Source of the DNA: Moesziomyces globuligerus
Taxonomy: Eukaryota > Basidiomycota > Ustilaginomycetes > Ustilaginales > Ustilaginaceae
NCBI GenBank assembly: GCA_030849465.1
Contig: JARVLF010000013.1
Location: forward strand, 1,043,488 to 1,107,487
Length of the DNA: 64,000 bases
Reading direction: 5' to 3'
This document shows, one piece after another, positions 23,257 through 33,762 of the stretch. Under the pieces are notes generated by a model, which saw only the letters and a list, made by a program, of their open reading frames with translations, was not told where the DNA came from and made no database searches. The position numbers were made by a program, and so were the translations under genes. Each line of letters begins with the position of its first letter. Position 1 is the first letter of the stretch.

Positions 23257-25198
23257 TTTGAGTATGAGGGATGGGAAGTGACACGAAGATGAGGTTCGAT
23301 GGTGGAGGAGAAGGAAGAAGAAGCAGAGTAGCCATGCACTTTTGATCTTTGGACGAGCACGGCCTTGTTTCTTTGGCTCCTGCAGGAGTGTGCGGCTCTG
23401 CGTTGCCCAACACACTGGCTGGTGGCCTCCGCTCCGCGCCCTCCAAGGCACGGACGGCAGCAAACCATGGCAGGCGGAGCGAGCCGAGCGTGGATGACTG
23501 CTGACTGGCCCGGGCAGCGCCGCAGGTGCTTCGCAGCTGCAGAGCCGCGAGCCGCGAACAATCGATCTTCTGAATCCGACTGCGCTCTCGAGGCGGTCAG
23601 GCCGAAGAAGCTCTTGGAATGCACGCGCTGATCGCTCCCTTTCTCTAGCTCCACTATCCAATCAAGCTGATCCGAGCGCCCACTTCAAGGAAACATCTAT
23701 TTTCCAATTCAAAAAACGAGCCAGAGCCGGTCTACATTTGAAATCGAGGTCAGGTGGAGTGGTGAGCAAACCTTGCCAGTGACCTGCAGCCGCCTGCAGG
23801 CCTCAGCCTTATCACCCGAAGATCAGTGTGCGCTGCCCCTCGACCACGCAGCAGAGCCAGACCCTGGATGCGCTGCGCTGACCTGCTTGCTGCTCGCTCC
23901 TTCTTCGGCGCAACTGTGACTCTTTCTCGGTGGGACTTTTTTCTTTTTTGGCACCCTTGCTACCCACGCTGCTTATCACCGACGCCTGATTTGTTGGGTC
24001 ACCAGGCGCTGCGGTGCGCTGTCGATCAGACCTTGGCAGCATTGCCAACGGCCGAGTGAAGCGTGTCGGACGAGAGCCATAGGCGGGCAGGGTGTTGGCG
24101 GACCTCACATACAGACAGACAGGAAGGCAGTTTGGCGTCACTCTGCCCGACCCGCACAGCGCCGCCTTGGTTTCTCCACACAGCCGGCACAGACCCCGGA
24201 TGTGTTTGTTTCCGAACCACTTTGCGGGTGAAAGAGGGACCAGACGGCGCATGAGCTCGATGGGCGGTGGAGGTGCGGATGCGGGTGCGGGTGCAAGCGG
24301 ATGCGGGGCTGGAGTTGGCCGTGTTGGTCGATCCGGCAAGCCAGAAGGATCTTTCCGAAGCCACTCCACCAAGGCATTCACAGACCTCGTCGGGCGCCGT
24401 CCGCTTATGCCGAACGAAATTGCCCTCCAGCCTCTCTTCACCACCGACCAGCCTCGTCTGGACCCACAGCTCCACATCTGGATCCTCACAGCTGTGTTCG
24501 TCTTCCAATCGGTGGGCTCCGAGGGGGTTCGGGTTTGGTTCTGCTTGACGGAAGCTCTGCGATCGGCGCCGTGCGGACTAACGAATCGTTACGCTTCGCC
24601 GGTCACAAGAGCGAGTCTGCCCGATGTCGCTGCGTGCCTGATGATCATGTACTGCGCAACCTCGACCTGTATCCGAACAGAGGAAACCCTTCGGATGCCT
24701 ACGGACGAGCTTCCACTCCCAGACCGGAAGAAAGCGGCTTTGCATGTCGATTCACGACACAACTATCGGCCTAACAGATGAACTTTAACCTGCCACCATA
24801 TCGGCGCTTTGTCTCAACCCATCCCACTCCCGATGCGATCCTGGGCTGTTCGCAGCTTGACAGGTTGACCCGAAACTGGACAGCTCCAAGCGAGGCGACA
24901 GCCGATGGCGTGCTTCCCCACATTTTTGGCGCATCTGGCTCCCACTGGCTTTCCCCTCCACAGTCCCGAACCTCGAGCAGCGCCAGACCACTCTGCAGGG
25001 GCCATGTGGATGCTGTCAGCTGGCGAAGCATCCGGTCATGTCGAGGTGACCGGCTAATCCAAGCCCACGGGGATGCATCCGATGGTGCCGACTCATTTCA
25101 CCAAGGCTCAGCCGGTCAAACTCAACTGAACAAGAACCGGAATGAGATGAGGTGTGCTCCTTGATCCTGACCAACGACATCGCACCAACGTCACAATT
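23257..25198. other. Divergent intergenic region, GAPDH / dioxygenase
   Basis: This 1.94 kb region contains both promoters. It includes a short GCGGATGCGGGTGC-type repeat near 24,270-24,310. Frames of up to 229 codons occur on both strands but have no domain and look like GC-rich chance frames. Confidence 0.5.
23260..23330 (-). promoter_or_regulatory. Pyrimidine-rich leader of the GAPDH gene
   Basis: On the minus strand the bases just before the GAPDH ATG are strongly C/T-rich (CTTCTTCTTCCTTCTCC and similar), a pattern common upstream of highly expressed fungal genes. Confidence 0.4.
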
Positions 25199-26602
25199 AT
25201 GGCTCCAGTCGCGGTCAGTCCCTCGTCGGCGCGAGCGCCTGCGCCTGTCTCGAAGCAAGTCGCGCTCGATGATGGCCTCATTCGCACCCATTCCGAGATC
25301 GCCTTTGCCGCGTCTTCGGAGCCATATCAACGCCGGCTGAAGCTCGTGCAGAACGATCCCAACGATCCTGAACTCACTTTCCCCCTCATCGTGAGGCCTG
25401 TGCGTACCAACGGCAGCGAAGCTCACCTTACAACCGCTGAGCTGGCAGAGTCGGTGCAAGCCCTCGCGCCGGCTCCAGGCAGCGAGTATCGGCCTTCGAG
25501 ATTGCAAGAGCTCATGGACGCACATGGTGGCGCGGTCCACTTCAAAGGTCTGCCTATCCGAACCGCCGACGATTTCAGCCACTTCATGCACAGCCTGGCA
25601 GGGCGCTCCGCGTCGGGCGCGATGTCGGGGGAGACGCAAAACCTCTGGCATGCGCACGTCGATAAGGGCCTCATGGTGATCCGCCACCAGATGGCACCCA
25701 ACGTGGCAACTGCCAACGAGGGTCCACCGCATCAGTCAATTGGATCGCACAACGAGTACGGCCTCTCGACTCACTACCCCTCGGTCATCGCCTTCTGCTG
25801 CCTCTCGCCTCCCACCTCGGGCGGTCAGACCCCCATCGCCAACAGTCTGGCCCTCTACGACAGGCTCAGCTCGAGCGTACCCGGCTACGTCGAAAAGATC
25901 ACTCGGCGAGGTCTGACGTTTGTCATCCACCACCCGGTTGCCAAGGTCAAGGATTCGGTGCAGGGAAACAGTCTGTACAACTCAGATTCGTTTGGCCCCA
26001 CGCCTGAGGACAAGGTGGATCTCGACAAACTCACCGAGGATGAGAAGCGCAAGCTCGTGGAAGACAACATTCTCGATCTGGCGCGCGAGGGTGGATGGGG
26101 GCAGCCCAGCACTGAAAGCGATGCGCAAGGTAAGTTCGGCGCTTGGCAGCAGCGGGGCTTTTCTTGGAAGTGGCTCGAGGATGGATCGATCAACGTCTTC
26201 CAGCGCGTGCCCGGCATTCGCGTTCATCCTACCCTCGGCCGACCAGCGTACTTCAACAACGTTGGCAACCGATATGCCTACGCCAAGGAGCACGGCTGTC
26301 TCGAGCCCCCTCACTATTCGCATGAGAAGAAGGACTTCTTCCCTCCACCCTCCTTCCCCCGCCCGGCCGACGACGCTACCAACGATGAAGATGAGGCAGT
26401 CCCCCTCGACTGGCTCGAGACCGCACACCGCACTACGCAAGACCTCCAGGCGCACGTCGAGTGGGAACAGGGCGACGTGCTCGTCATCGACAACCTCGCG
26501 GTGCAGCACGCTCGAACCCCGTGGACAGGCCCGCGCAAGCTTGTCGCCAGCCTCTGGGATCAACCCTCCTACCTCGCCAAACACGACCCGATCCGATCCT
26601 AG
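25199..26602 (+). CDS. TauD/TfdA-family Fe(II)/2-oxoglutarate-dependent dioxygenase
   Basis: Predicted 467 residues from the ATG at 25199. The fold resembles TauD-type oxygenases. Candidate Fe ligands are His184 and Glu186 (SHNEYGLSTHYP) and the distal His437 (NLAVQHAR), the latter in the usual GDVLVIDN..VQHAR context; GPRK after it offers the 2-oxoglutarate-binding Arg. AFCCLSPPTSGGQTPI is a typical core strand. The family hydroxylates small sulfonates, amino acids or similar compounds; the substrate is unknown. No signal peptide, so probably cytosolic. The gene converges with RPO41, with 157 bases between stop codons. Confidence 0.85.
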   Translation: MAPVAVSPSSARAPAPVSKQVALDDGLIRTHSEIAFAASSEPYQRRLKLVQNDPNDPELTFPLIVRPVRTNGSEAHLTTAELAESVQALAPAPGSEYRPSRLQELMDAHGGAVHFKGLPIRTADDFSHFMHSLAGRSASGAMSGETQNLWHAHVDKGLMVIRHQMAPNVATANEGPPHQSIGSHNEYGLSTHYPSVIAFCCLSPPTSGGQTPIANSLALYDRLSSSVPGYVEKITRRGLTFVIHHPVAKVKDSVQGNSLYNSDSFGPTPEDKVDLDKLTEDEKRKLVEDNILDLAREGGWGQPSTESDAQGKFGAWQQRGFSWKWLEDGSINVFQRVPGIRVHPTLGRPAYFNNVGNRYAYAKEHGCLEPPHYSHEKKDFFPPPSFPRPADDATNDEDEAVPLDWLETAHRTTQDLQAHVEWEQGDVLVIDNLAVQHARTPWTGPRKLVASLWDQPSYLAKHDPIRS

Positions 26603-26759
26603 TGGCACCAACTGCTCAGAGTCATGCCGATTCAAAATGCTCGTCCAGTTAAGAAGTGATGCTATTGATGCATTGGTGAGAGTACAATGAGTCGAAAATC
26701 TATGTAAGCTGCGATGGGAAGGTGACGGAAATGCAAAGGTCCCGAATAGCAAGAGGAGA

Positions 26760-29700
26760 TCAAGAGAAGAAGTAGAGCGAGCGCTTGATCTCGTTGACGT
26801 CGAATGAGCCCTTGGCGGGGATGGCAGGGATGATGTCGGCGAGGTCCACAAACTTGGCCTTGAACTTCGACTCCCACTCCTTGTCCTTCTGCTCCTTGGT
26901 CTTGCGGGCGCGCGTCTTCTTGACTGGCGCAGCCGTATCCGCAGCAGCATCGTCGCCCTGCTCGCTTGCCTCGACATCGGCGCTGTCCGCCTCAGCGGCA
27001 TCCTCGTCACCCTCATCCTTCACATCCGAGGACTTGGACAGGACCACCTCACCCTCTTCGCCCTCGAGCTTGGCGAGCTCTTCCGCGGGCATCGCGAGCA
27101 CCGAGTCCGACGGGGACGAAGTTGATGAGACGCCGTCCTCGCTCGTACCGACGTTGCGCGCTCTTTGGCGGTTGGCGGTCTGCAGCGAGACAACAGGCAC
27201 CTTGTAACCCGCGTAACGCTGGAGGAACTCCTCGCGCAGGCGAGAAAGGATGTCCTGCGAATGCAGGCGAACGAATGTCTCGCGGATCATGTCCGACATG
27301 GTGTCGATGTCTGCCGCGTGAGTCCAGTAGGAGTCGTGCACCGACGCAAACGTCAGACCCGCCGCATGGCATTCGAGCGCAGTCAGGATCATGTGCGTGG
27401 CGTCCAGGCTGTGGATGAAGTTGGGCGGGAACGCCGACGCCTGCTTGGCCGGCGACACCTCGTCGTTAAGCAACGGGTCGTTGATGTACACGGTCTGCAT
27501 CGCGGTCGAAACCTGGCGCTTCTTGGCCTTGCGATACGGTTGCACCACGGGCAAGCCAAGAGCGGTGGTCCAGATCACCGAGGTCATCTGTTCCTTGGCA
27601 ATGCGGTCGGCCTTGGCAGGGTCGCGCGAGAAGCCGCGCAGCCCGGCGCGCTTGAGGCTGTTCTCGGAGGGCGCATACGGACGGGTGGCCTCTTCGACCC
27701 GTTGACCGGGGATGGACTTGGCAATCACCTTGGCCGAGAAGCTCAGCCAATCTTGAATCTTCTGCGCACCGGTGAAGAGGTTGCCGATGCTCGACATGAT
27801 GATCTTGGCCAAAAAGCTCGCCGCGAGCCAGAGGTCTTCGGCGGGCACATCGCCGCGATCGGCCAGCTGTCGCATGACCTGGTTCTTCGCACCGATGAAA
27901 GTGACGCCATATACGGTGGTCATGACGGTCTGCTTGACCACCTTTCGCGTGACCTTGCCCTGAAGAATTGTCGCCAGACGGTCACCCTTGGCCGCCTCCT
28001 CGTTGAGAACCTTGATCACCAGGTCCGCTACACCCGAATAGACGTCGGCAGGCTTGTCGCCACCCGAAAGGTTAACCTGCTTGGCTCCCGCGAGATCACC
28101 ACCCAGCGCGGCGTAGTGCTGCAAGCCGTTGCAGGTGCCGTCCTGATGAACGGGCAGACTGGACTCGTACGCTTCGGGTCCATCAGGATGATCAAGCGCA
28201 GCGCGGAGCTCCATGCATGCGGCCAGACACTGCCAGGGGTCGTCGGCCTTGAGCCACCATCGATTGCCGTCAAGCGGGCGCTCGACACTGTCGCGGATGT
28301 CGGCTTCGTGGTCCATAGCGAATTGCTCACGTCCAGCGAAGCTCGCCTTGTCGTAACCGAAGACGTTCGAGATATGGATCCTGAGCCAGCGCAGACCCGC
28401 CTTGCCTAGAGGCTTGCTGTCTGCGAACATGAGCAGACCACGGCAGAGGTCGTTACCAATGTGGTTGAGGTGTGGAGGCATGGGGTAGGCTCGGCCGCGG
28501 AAGTCCATGTTGTGCGGGAAGTAGAAGCGCTCACCCAGATAAGCACGTGCGATCTCGAGTTTGTAGTTGACGTCGCAGCGCTGCGAATGGTTCGAGGCGC
28601 GCTGTTGGTTCCACTGCTTGAGTCGCTGGAGGTAGACGGAGCGTGCCTTGATGTCGTGATCGTAGTTGGCGGGTTTCTCCGGCTCGGGCGTTTCCATCTC
28701 TGCGGGAGGCATGTCGGCGGTATCCTTGCCTGAGTTCCAGACTTCGAGCATGACGTCGAAGATGGGCTTGTTGATCTTCCACGAGGTGTTTCCGAGAACA
28801 TCGAGCGCAGCTAGCACGGTATCGAGGTCGCCGCTGTCGGAGGCGGCGCGAAGGTACGAGCTTTGCTCTGCGCTGTCCTTGAAGCGCATAGCACTCTGGC
28901 GGACCGAATAGTATCCACCGGAGTCGTGCGAGGTCCACGGCTTGGGGGGCACGAGCATGGGAAGATGACGAGGGTGGAGCGTCTCTTGGATGGAATCCTT
29001 GTCGAGACGCTTAGCGACAACCTCATTGAGCTTGATGACGCCAAGCTTCTTTCCACCAATGTACTGGTAGCTCGAGTAGAACGCGGGTTGGTCTTCCTCC
29101 CAGACAACGCCGTCGCGATCGGTAGCCTTACGGTTGACCGTGGCGGTCTGCATGAGAGTCTGGACCAAGTAGCTGCCGACACGGGCGCGAATGATCTGAG
29201 TCCACTTGGGGATGGAAGCCAGAACGCCTTGTTCTTCCTGCTGCTTCTGCCATTCCTTGATCTCGCGACGAGCGGCAAGGTCGATGAGGCCACGCTTGCG
29301 GAGGGCCGCTTGGGCGGACTGGGCGTTCTGGAAGATCTTGGGATTCTTGCGAATGACCTCCGAGTGGTATTCCATCTCGATTGCACGTCCGACTTGCAAC
29401 AAGGCGCGGGTGGTCTTCATGCCATCCGAAACGCCGCCGTTTCCGCTCATGCGCATGAGTTCGAGGATGGTGATGAGCGCCAGTTTGGAGACGGGAAGCA
29501 AGCGGAGGAAGGGGAGGATTTGCTGTTCCATAGGCAGGAGAGCCTTCTTGGCGTGTACGTCGCTCTGGACGTCAGAGCCAAGGCGGTCAAGATCCTCGCG
29601 CAGGGCGACCTGGAGCTTGTTGTACCAATCCCACATCCATTTCTGGAGAGGTTTGGACTGCAGCGCGCCTGTGGTCTGCAGACCGAGCTCTTCGAGCATT

Positions 29701-31268
29701 TCGGCGGAGTGCTCGAGTCGCTTGCGTGCAGCTTCGACAGCGCTGTGCTCGAGCCATTTTTGTCGTTCGTAGGGATCGCTGATGGTGCGGCGAGCCTCTT
29801 GTACGATGGAAAGGTTGTCCTTGAGCGAGGCGAGGTTGAAGGGCATCTCACCCGCCTTGCTGTCCGGGTCTTGACCCAAGCGGCTCGCCTTCGAGGTGGT
29901 TTTGACGGGCATAAGCTCAGGGACGTCGACGAGCGGTTCAAGACCGGAAGCCTCTGCGCCGTTCTGTGCCTCGGAGAGCACTCGGCGTCCTTCGAGGATG
30001 CTCTGGGCGGTCTCGAGTTCCTTGAGGATACCACTTTCGCCCATTTGATTGGCGATAGTGGTGAGGCTGCGAAGGACGATTTCTGCGTCCACCTCACCTT
30101 CGCGGGACTGGTCGATGCTGGTCGAACCGAGCGGCCCGGAGACATCGAGGTCTTCCGCGGACTGTGGATTGAAAGCAGACGAGGTAAGGATGCTGTCCAG
30201 GCCGTATGCCGAGCGCTTGATGGAGAGCAGCAGATCATCGAGCGCAGGAGCTGTGGAGGGGTACCTGCCGGAACGCTGCAAGGCGACGATGCCACGGGTC
30301 ATGATGGCAAAAGTGGCGGGGTTGGGACTGGGATCTGGCGAGGGTGGGCGGTCGGCCTCGGAGGGCCTAGAAGCATTTTCCATATCTCTCCAGAGCTCCC
30401 ATGCGCGATTGAGCCACTCTGCAGTTCCCTCCAAAGACTCAGCCTGATAGGCTTTGCGGAAGTAGGCTTGGAGCATCGAGTTGTAGGTCCACACTTCGAG
30501 GGGAGATTGGAAGGCGCCGAGCTCGCCGAGGTCCTGGTGACGATCATTCTGGTTGACGATGCCTTGTGCGAGGCGTTGGCGAAGCTCCCAGAGTTCGCGA
30601 GAGCGGGAGGCAGCCTGTGTTCGTACATCGGCAAAGACCTTGTGGGCGCGACTGATGAGACCAGTGCCGAGGCAGGCCTTGAGGATGCTGACGAACTCTA
30701 CTGATTTTGTAGCGGGATAGAAAGCCTCGTCTGTGCTGCTGATGGTAAGAGTGGAGAGATCACCGAAGGAGAGACCGGCCATCGAGTCGCCAAACAGGGA
30801 AGGCGATGTGGTTGGGATGGGGGTTCCGGCCCTGGTCTTGGGCTGAAGTTGCCTTCTGAGCAAGGCGGAGCGTTCTGCAACGTCGGGTGGCAGCGGCGTG
30901 GGTAGACGGGTGAGTGGAGAACCGGTGGCAAAGGCGAATGGCGTTATCTTGGAGCGACGCTCATTGCGCCCCGAGGCGGATGAGGATGTGGAGCTGGAGG
31001 AAGCTGGTGCGCCTGCCGAAGTGGCGGAAGAGGGGTCATGCGACTCGTGAGCGTCGGGATGCGGTTGTGCGGCTGGACTGGCTTGGCTGCGAGGGCCTTT
31101 TGTGCTGAACTGGACGGATTGCGGCGCAAGAGGCGGTCGGCGAGCGAGCGCGGCCGGCCATGTTGCGACGCTTGTGGAGGGGATGCGCAAGCATCTCGTA
31201 GACGAGGTGTAGGCGTTGAGCGCGGAAAGCGAAGATGCGCGAACCAGCGAGGCTTGTTTCGCGATCAT
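26760..31268 (-). CDS. RPO41: Mitochondrial DNA-directed RNA polymerase (T7-like)
   Basis: Predicted 1502 residues from the ATG at 31268, which places a basic Ser/Ala-rich mitochondrial presequence first; the frame upstream to 31556 has less typical composition. The C-terminal catalytic domain is unmistakable: MDFRGRAYP with the first catalytic Asp, HQDGTCNGLQHYAALGGD, RKVVKQTVMTTVYGVT (fingers), and VHDSYWTHAADID with the second catalytic Asp. The protein ends SLYFFS, the conserved terminus of the family. It transcribes the mitochondrial genome. An acidic Glu/Asp/Ala-rich stretch of roughly 90 residues sits between the DSYWTH block and the terminal motif. Confidence 0.96.
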   Translation of the reverse strand: MIAKQASLVRASSLSALNAYTSSTRCLRIPSTSVATWPAALARRPPLAPQSVQFSTKGPRSQASPAAQPHPDAHESHDPSSATSAGAPASSSSTSSSASGRNERRSKITPFAFATGSPLTRLPTPLPPDVAERSALLRRQLQPKTRAGTPIPTTSPSLFGDSMAGLSFGDLSTLTISSTDEAFYPATKSVEFVSILKACLGTGLISRAHKVFADVRTQAASRSRELWELRQRLAQGIVNQNDRHQDLGELGAFQSPLEVWTYNSMLQAYFRKAYQAESLEGTAEWLNRAWELWRDMENASRPSEADRPPSPDPSPNPATFAIMTRGIVALQRSGRYPSTAPALDDLLLSIKRSAYGLDSILTSSAFNPQSAEDLDVSGPLGSTSIDQSREGEVDAEIVLRSLTTIANQMGESGILKELETAQSILEGRRVLSEAQNGAEASGLEPLVDVPELMPVKTTSKASRLGQDPDSKAGEMPFNLASLKDNLSIVQEARRTISDPYERQKWLEHSAVEAARKRLEHSAEMLEELGLQTTGALQSKPLQKWMWDWYNKLQVALREDLDRLGSDVQSDVHAKKALLPMEQQILPFLRLLPVSKLALITILELMRMSGNGGVSDGMKTTRALLQVGRAIEMEYHSEVIRKNPKIFQNAQSAQAALRKRGLIDLAARREIKEWQKQQEEQGVLASIPKWTQIIRARVGSYLVQTLMQTATVNRKATDRDGVVWEEDQPAFYSSYQYIGGKKLGVIKLNEVVAKRLDKDSIQETLHPRHLPMLVPPKPWTSHDSGGYYSVRQSAMRFKDSAEQSSYLRAASDSGDLDTVLAALDVLGNTSWKINKPIFDVMLEVWNSGKDTADMPPAEMETPEPEKPANYDHDIKARSVYLQRLKQWNQQRASNHSQRCDVNYKLEIARAYLGERFYFPHNMDFRGRAYPMPPHLNHIGNDLCRGLLMFADSKPLGKAGLRWLRIHISNVFGYDKASFAGREQFAMDHEADIRDSVERPLDGNRWWLKADDPWQCLAACMELRAALDHPDGPEAYESSLPVHQDGTCNGLQHYAALGGDLAGAKQVNLSGGDKPADVYSGVADLVIKVLNEEAAKGDRLATILQGKVTRKVVKQTVMTTVYGVTFIGAKNQVMRQLADRGDVPAEDLWLAASFLAKIIMSSIGNLFTGAQKIQDWLSFSAKVIAKSIPGQRVEEATRPYAPSENSLKRAGLRGFSRDPAKADRIAKEQMTSVIWTTALGLPVVQPYRKAKKRQVSTAMQTVYINDPLLNDEVSPAKQASAFPPNFIHSLDATHMILTALECHAAGLTFASVHDSYWTHAADIDTMSDMIRETFVRLHSQDILSRLREEFLQRYAGYKVPVVSLQTANRQRARNVGTSEDGVSSTSSPSDSVLAMPAEELAKLEGEEGEVVLSKSSDVKDEGDEDAAEADSADVEASEQGDDAAADTAAPVKKTRARKTKEQKDKEWESKFKAKFVDLADIIPAIPAKGSFDVNEIKRSLYFFS

Positions 31269-32875
31269 GATGATCTGTATGGTCGCCTGTCGAGTACCGC
31301 GTAGATTCACGATGACAGGGCTGCGGGGATGTTGTACGGAGGGGTCGGGTGAAGGATCGCGCCGGGCCTGAGGAGACGACAATGAATGTTGAGTTATGCC
31401 AACTCCACGGCAGAGTGGGCAGCAGAGCTCTGGTGCGCAGCAATGAGAGCTACTTCTTGAAGCGCTTTTGAGGAGCGAGCGACGCGAATGAGGTGAGGAT
31501 GATGGATGGAGGGATGGGAAGAGGTGCGTACAGGAAGAAGTCGAGGGCGGCGGCAAACGAAGTTTCTCCTACGGCTTTGCTAACGGAAAGGCCTGCTTGC
31601 TGAGCCACAGAGCCGTAGAAATTTTGGCTCGGCCGCTCGCACACGACCCGAGAATTTTCCCGATACTGTAGCTTCAGCTGTGGAGCAAAAAGAAAAAAAA
31701 ACAAAAAAGTGGGTTTGGCTCGAAGCCCTCCACCGCGGTGCAGTGAGAGCAGGAAGGGTCTCCAGGGCGAAATTCCTGTCGAAATTTTCATGCCTCGCTG
31801 CAGAAGGAGGCCGGCGATGTGAATCGGGAAGGAGGCCAGCACCGGATCTGGCGATGCATGCGAAAGGGATCTCACACTTTAAAATTAGAAAGGCTCGCAT
31901 GCCTCCACAAATGCAGCTTGAACACGCTGCAATGTACAGTATCGGCCCTGGATCCGTACGGTTGGTGGTCACGACGGTGCAGAGCTGCAGCATGCTCGCT
32001 GGCTCAGGATGAAATGCGGAGCGTGTGGGTGCGTCTCTCTTCCTTATTTGGGCCGCCCGAACTAACCGCACTTGCATTGGTTCGGTCTGGGCGGCAAGAG
32101 CTGCGCAGACCGGATGTGCAGTCGCATCATTACAGCTTGGCTGTTGCGGCTCGGCCGCGTCCCGAAAATGAAGAAGGGCGAGCAAGTGAAGTGGTCGGTG
32201 CATGCGGTCTGTCTGCATGAGGCTGTGGCTGTGGGCCCAATTTGTGACCTGAAATTCCAGTATGGCCGGGCGCGGGACTCTGCGAGCAGTCGACGGCCGA
32301 CGCGCGCCAGTGCTCTCTCTGCAAGTCACAGTGACGGGTGGAGTGGAGCAATTGTCAAGTGGCCTGAGTCCGCGACTGTGCGCTGCGCTGTGGGAGGCGC
32401 CAGAGGGTGCTCGATTGGCAGCCCCATCGCGGCCCCCCTCGACGTACGCTCGCTCACATCTTCCAAAAGCAATCTTTCGCACTCTCTCGCCATCCACGCT
32501 TTTCCCCCTGCCTACGCACGCCCGGCATTCCCACTGCTTGTTCGGTGAGGCCTGCATCCTATCGGCCAGTCCAAAACAGCATCTCGGGCCAGCGCTCATC
32601 AGCATCGACGCCTCTGCTGCCCAGCGAGCTTCAGGAGCAACGGCCGCGCCTTCGCCTTCGCCCTTGCTTAGTTCTTTGATTCCGCATCGTGCCTACATCG
32701 CATCGTCTGGGCGTCTGTCTGCCGGCGATCGGCCGAACACCTCCCGTTTCATCCGCTCCAACACCCTCTGGTCCCCTCGCCCTTTCGAGCATCGGCTGGA
32801 TCCGAATCACCGCATCGGCCGCGTTCCGACCCTTTGCACACCGGCCTGAGCCAGCGTCCTCGCAACTCTGCAACC
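31269..32875. other. Divergent intergenic region, RPO41 / Rho GTPase
   Basis: This 1.6 kb region holds both promoters and probably a long leader for the GTPase gene. Several frames of 100-340 codons exist, partly through non-ATG starts, but none has a recognisable domain. Confidence 0.5.
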
Positions 32876-33520
32876 ATGTCGCCCGCACCCATCCGCAGGA
32901 AACTCGTCATTGTCGGCGACGGCGCCTGTGGCAAGACCAGTCTGCTCTGCGTGTTTGCTATAGGCGAGTTTCCGCAGGAGTACGAGCCCACCATTTTCGA
33001 AAACTACGTCGCCGAAATCAGGCTCGACGGCAAACCCGTGCAGCTCGCCCTCTGGGACACCGCAGGACAGGAGGAGTACGAACGTCTGCGCCCGCTCTCC
33101 TACTCTCAAGCACACGTCATCCTGATTGCATTCGCCATCGACACGCCTGACTCGCTCGAAAACGTGCAGGTCAAGTGGATGGAAGAGGTCCGCCAAATAT
33201 GCGGGCCCTCCGTCCCCGTCCTCCTCGTCGGCTGCAAGAAGGACCTGCGCGAAGACGCCATCGCAAAGGGCAAACCCGTCGAGGGTCACTACGTCGAGCG
33301 CAACCAGGCCAAGCAGGTCGCCGCCCAGATCGGCGCACGCTCCTACCACGAGTGCAGCTCACTCAAGAACCAGGGTGTCGATGCCGTCTTTGAAGCCGCC
33401 ACCCGCGCCGCCATGCTCGTACGCAACACGGGCGCTTCCGCCGGCGGCGCCATCTCCCAGAGCAAGACCAAGGAGGCATTACACAATGACGCAGGCTCGT
33501 GCAAGTGTGTCGTCCTCTAG
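32876..33520 (+). CDS. Rho-family small GTPase (Rho1/Rho2 class)
   Basis: Predicted 214 residues from the ATG at 32876. All G boxes are present: GDGACGKT (P-loop), PTIFENY (switch I effector region), WDTAGQEEYERLRPLSY (switch II), GCKKD and ECSS. The Rho-specific insert follows the KKDLRED segment. The C-terminus CVVL is a CaaX box whose final Leu predicts geranylgeranylation and membrane attachment. Switch and neighbouring segments (EEYERLRPLSYSQAHVIL, DAVFEAATRAAM) look closer to fungal Rho2 than to canonical Rho1, but this is a judgement by eye. Such GTPases control cell-wall synthesis and polarity. Confidence 0.92.
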   Translation: MSPAPIRRKLVIVGDGACGKTSLLCVFAIGEFPQEYEPTIFENYVAEIRLDGKPVQLALWDTAGQEEYERLRPLSYSQAHVILIAFAIDTPDSLENVQVKWMEEVRQICGPSVPVLLVGCKKDLREDAIAKGKPVEGHYVERNQAKQVAAQIGARSYHECSSLKNQGVDAVFEAATRAAMLVRNTGASAGGAISQSKTKEALHNDAGSCKCVVL

Positions 33521-33762
33521 ATCCTCCCTAGTTGCCCTGTTCATCCCTTGTCTTTCTCGGCTCACATCCGTTTGCTTTCCGCCCTCGTTCGCACTGTTCT
33601 CCCCTGCATATCTGACGCTTGCCGCTCCTGTACACTCTACTTGCCATGCCCTTCCGCTCAACGGTATACGCCATCTGGCCGTTTCATACGCTTGCTACGG
33701 GTCACTGTGAGGGTTACGTGAGTTGCATATCGAGGGCTCTTTGTTTGAACGTGCGTGCCGAT

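Noticed and set aside
24092..24781. 229-codon frame between GAPDH and the dioxygenase
   Set aside because: No domain, erratic composition and overlap with equally long frames on the other strand; likely chance in GC-rich promoter DNA.
28863..30704. 613-codon plus-strand frame opposite RPO41
   Set aside because: Antisense shadow of a well-supported polymerase gene; no domain of its own.
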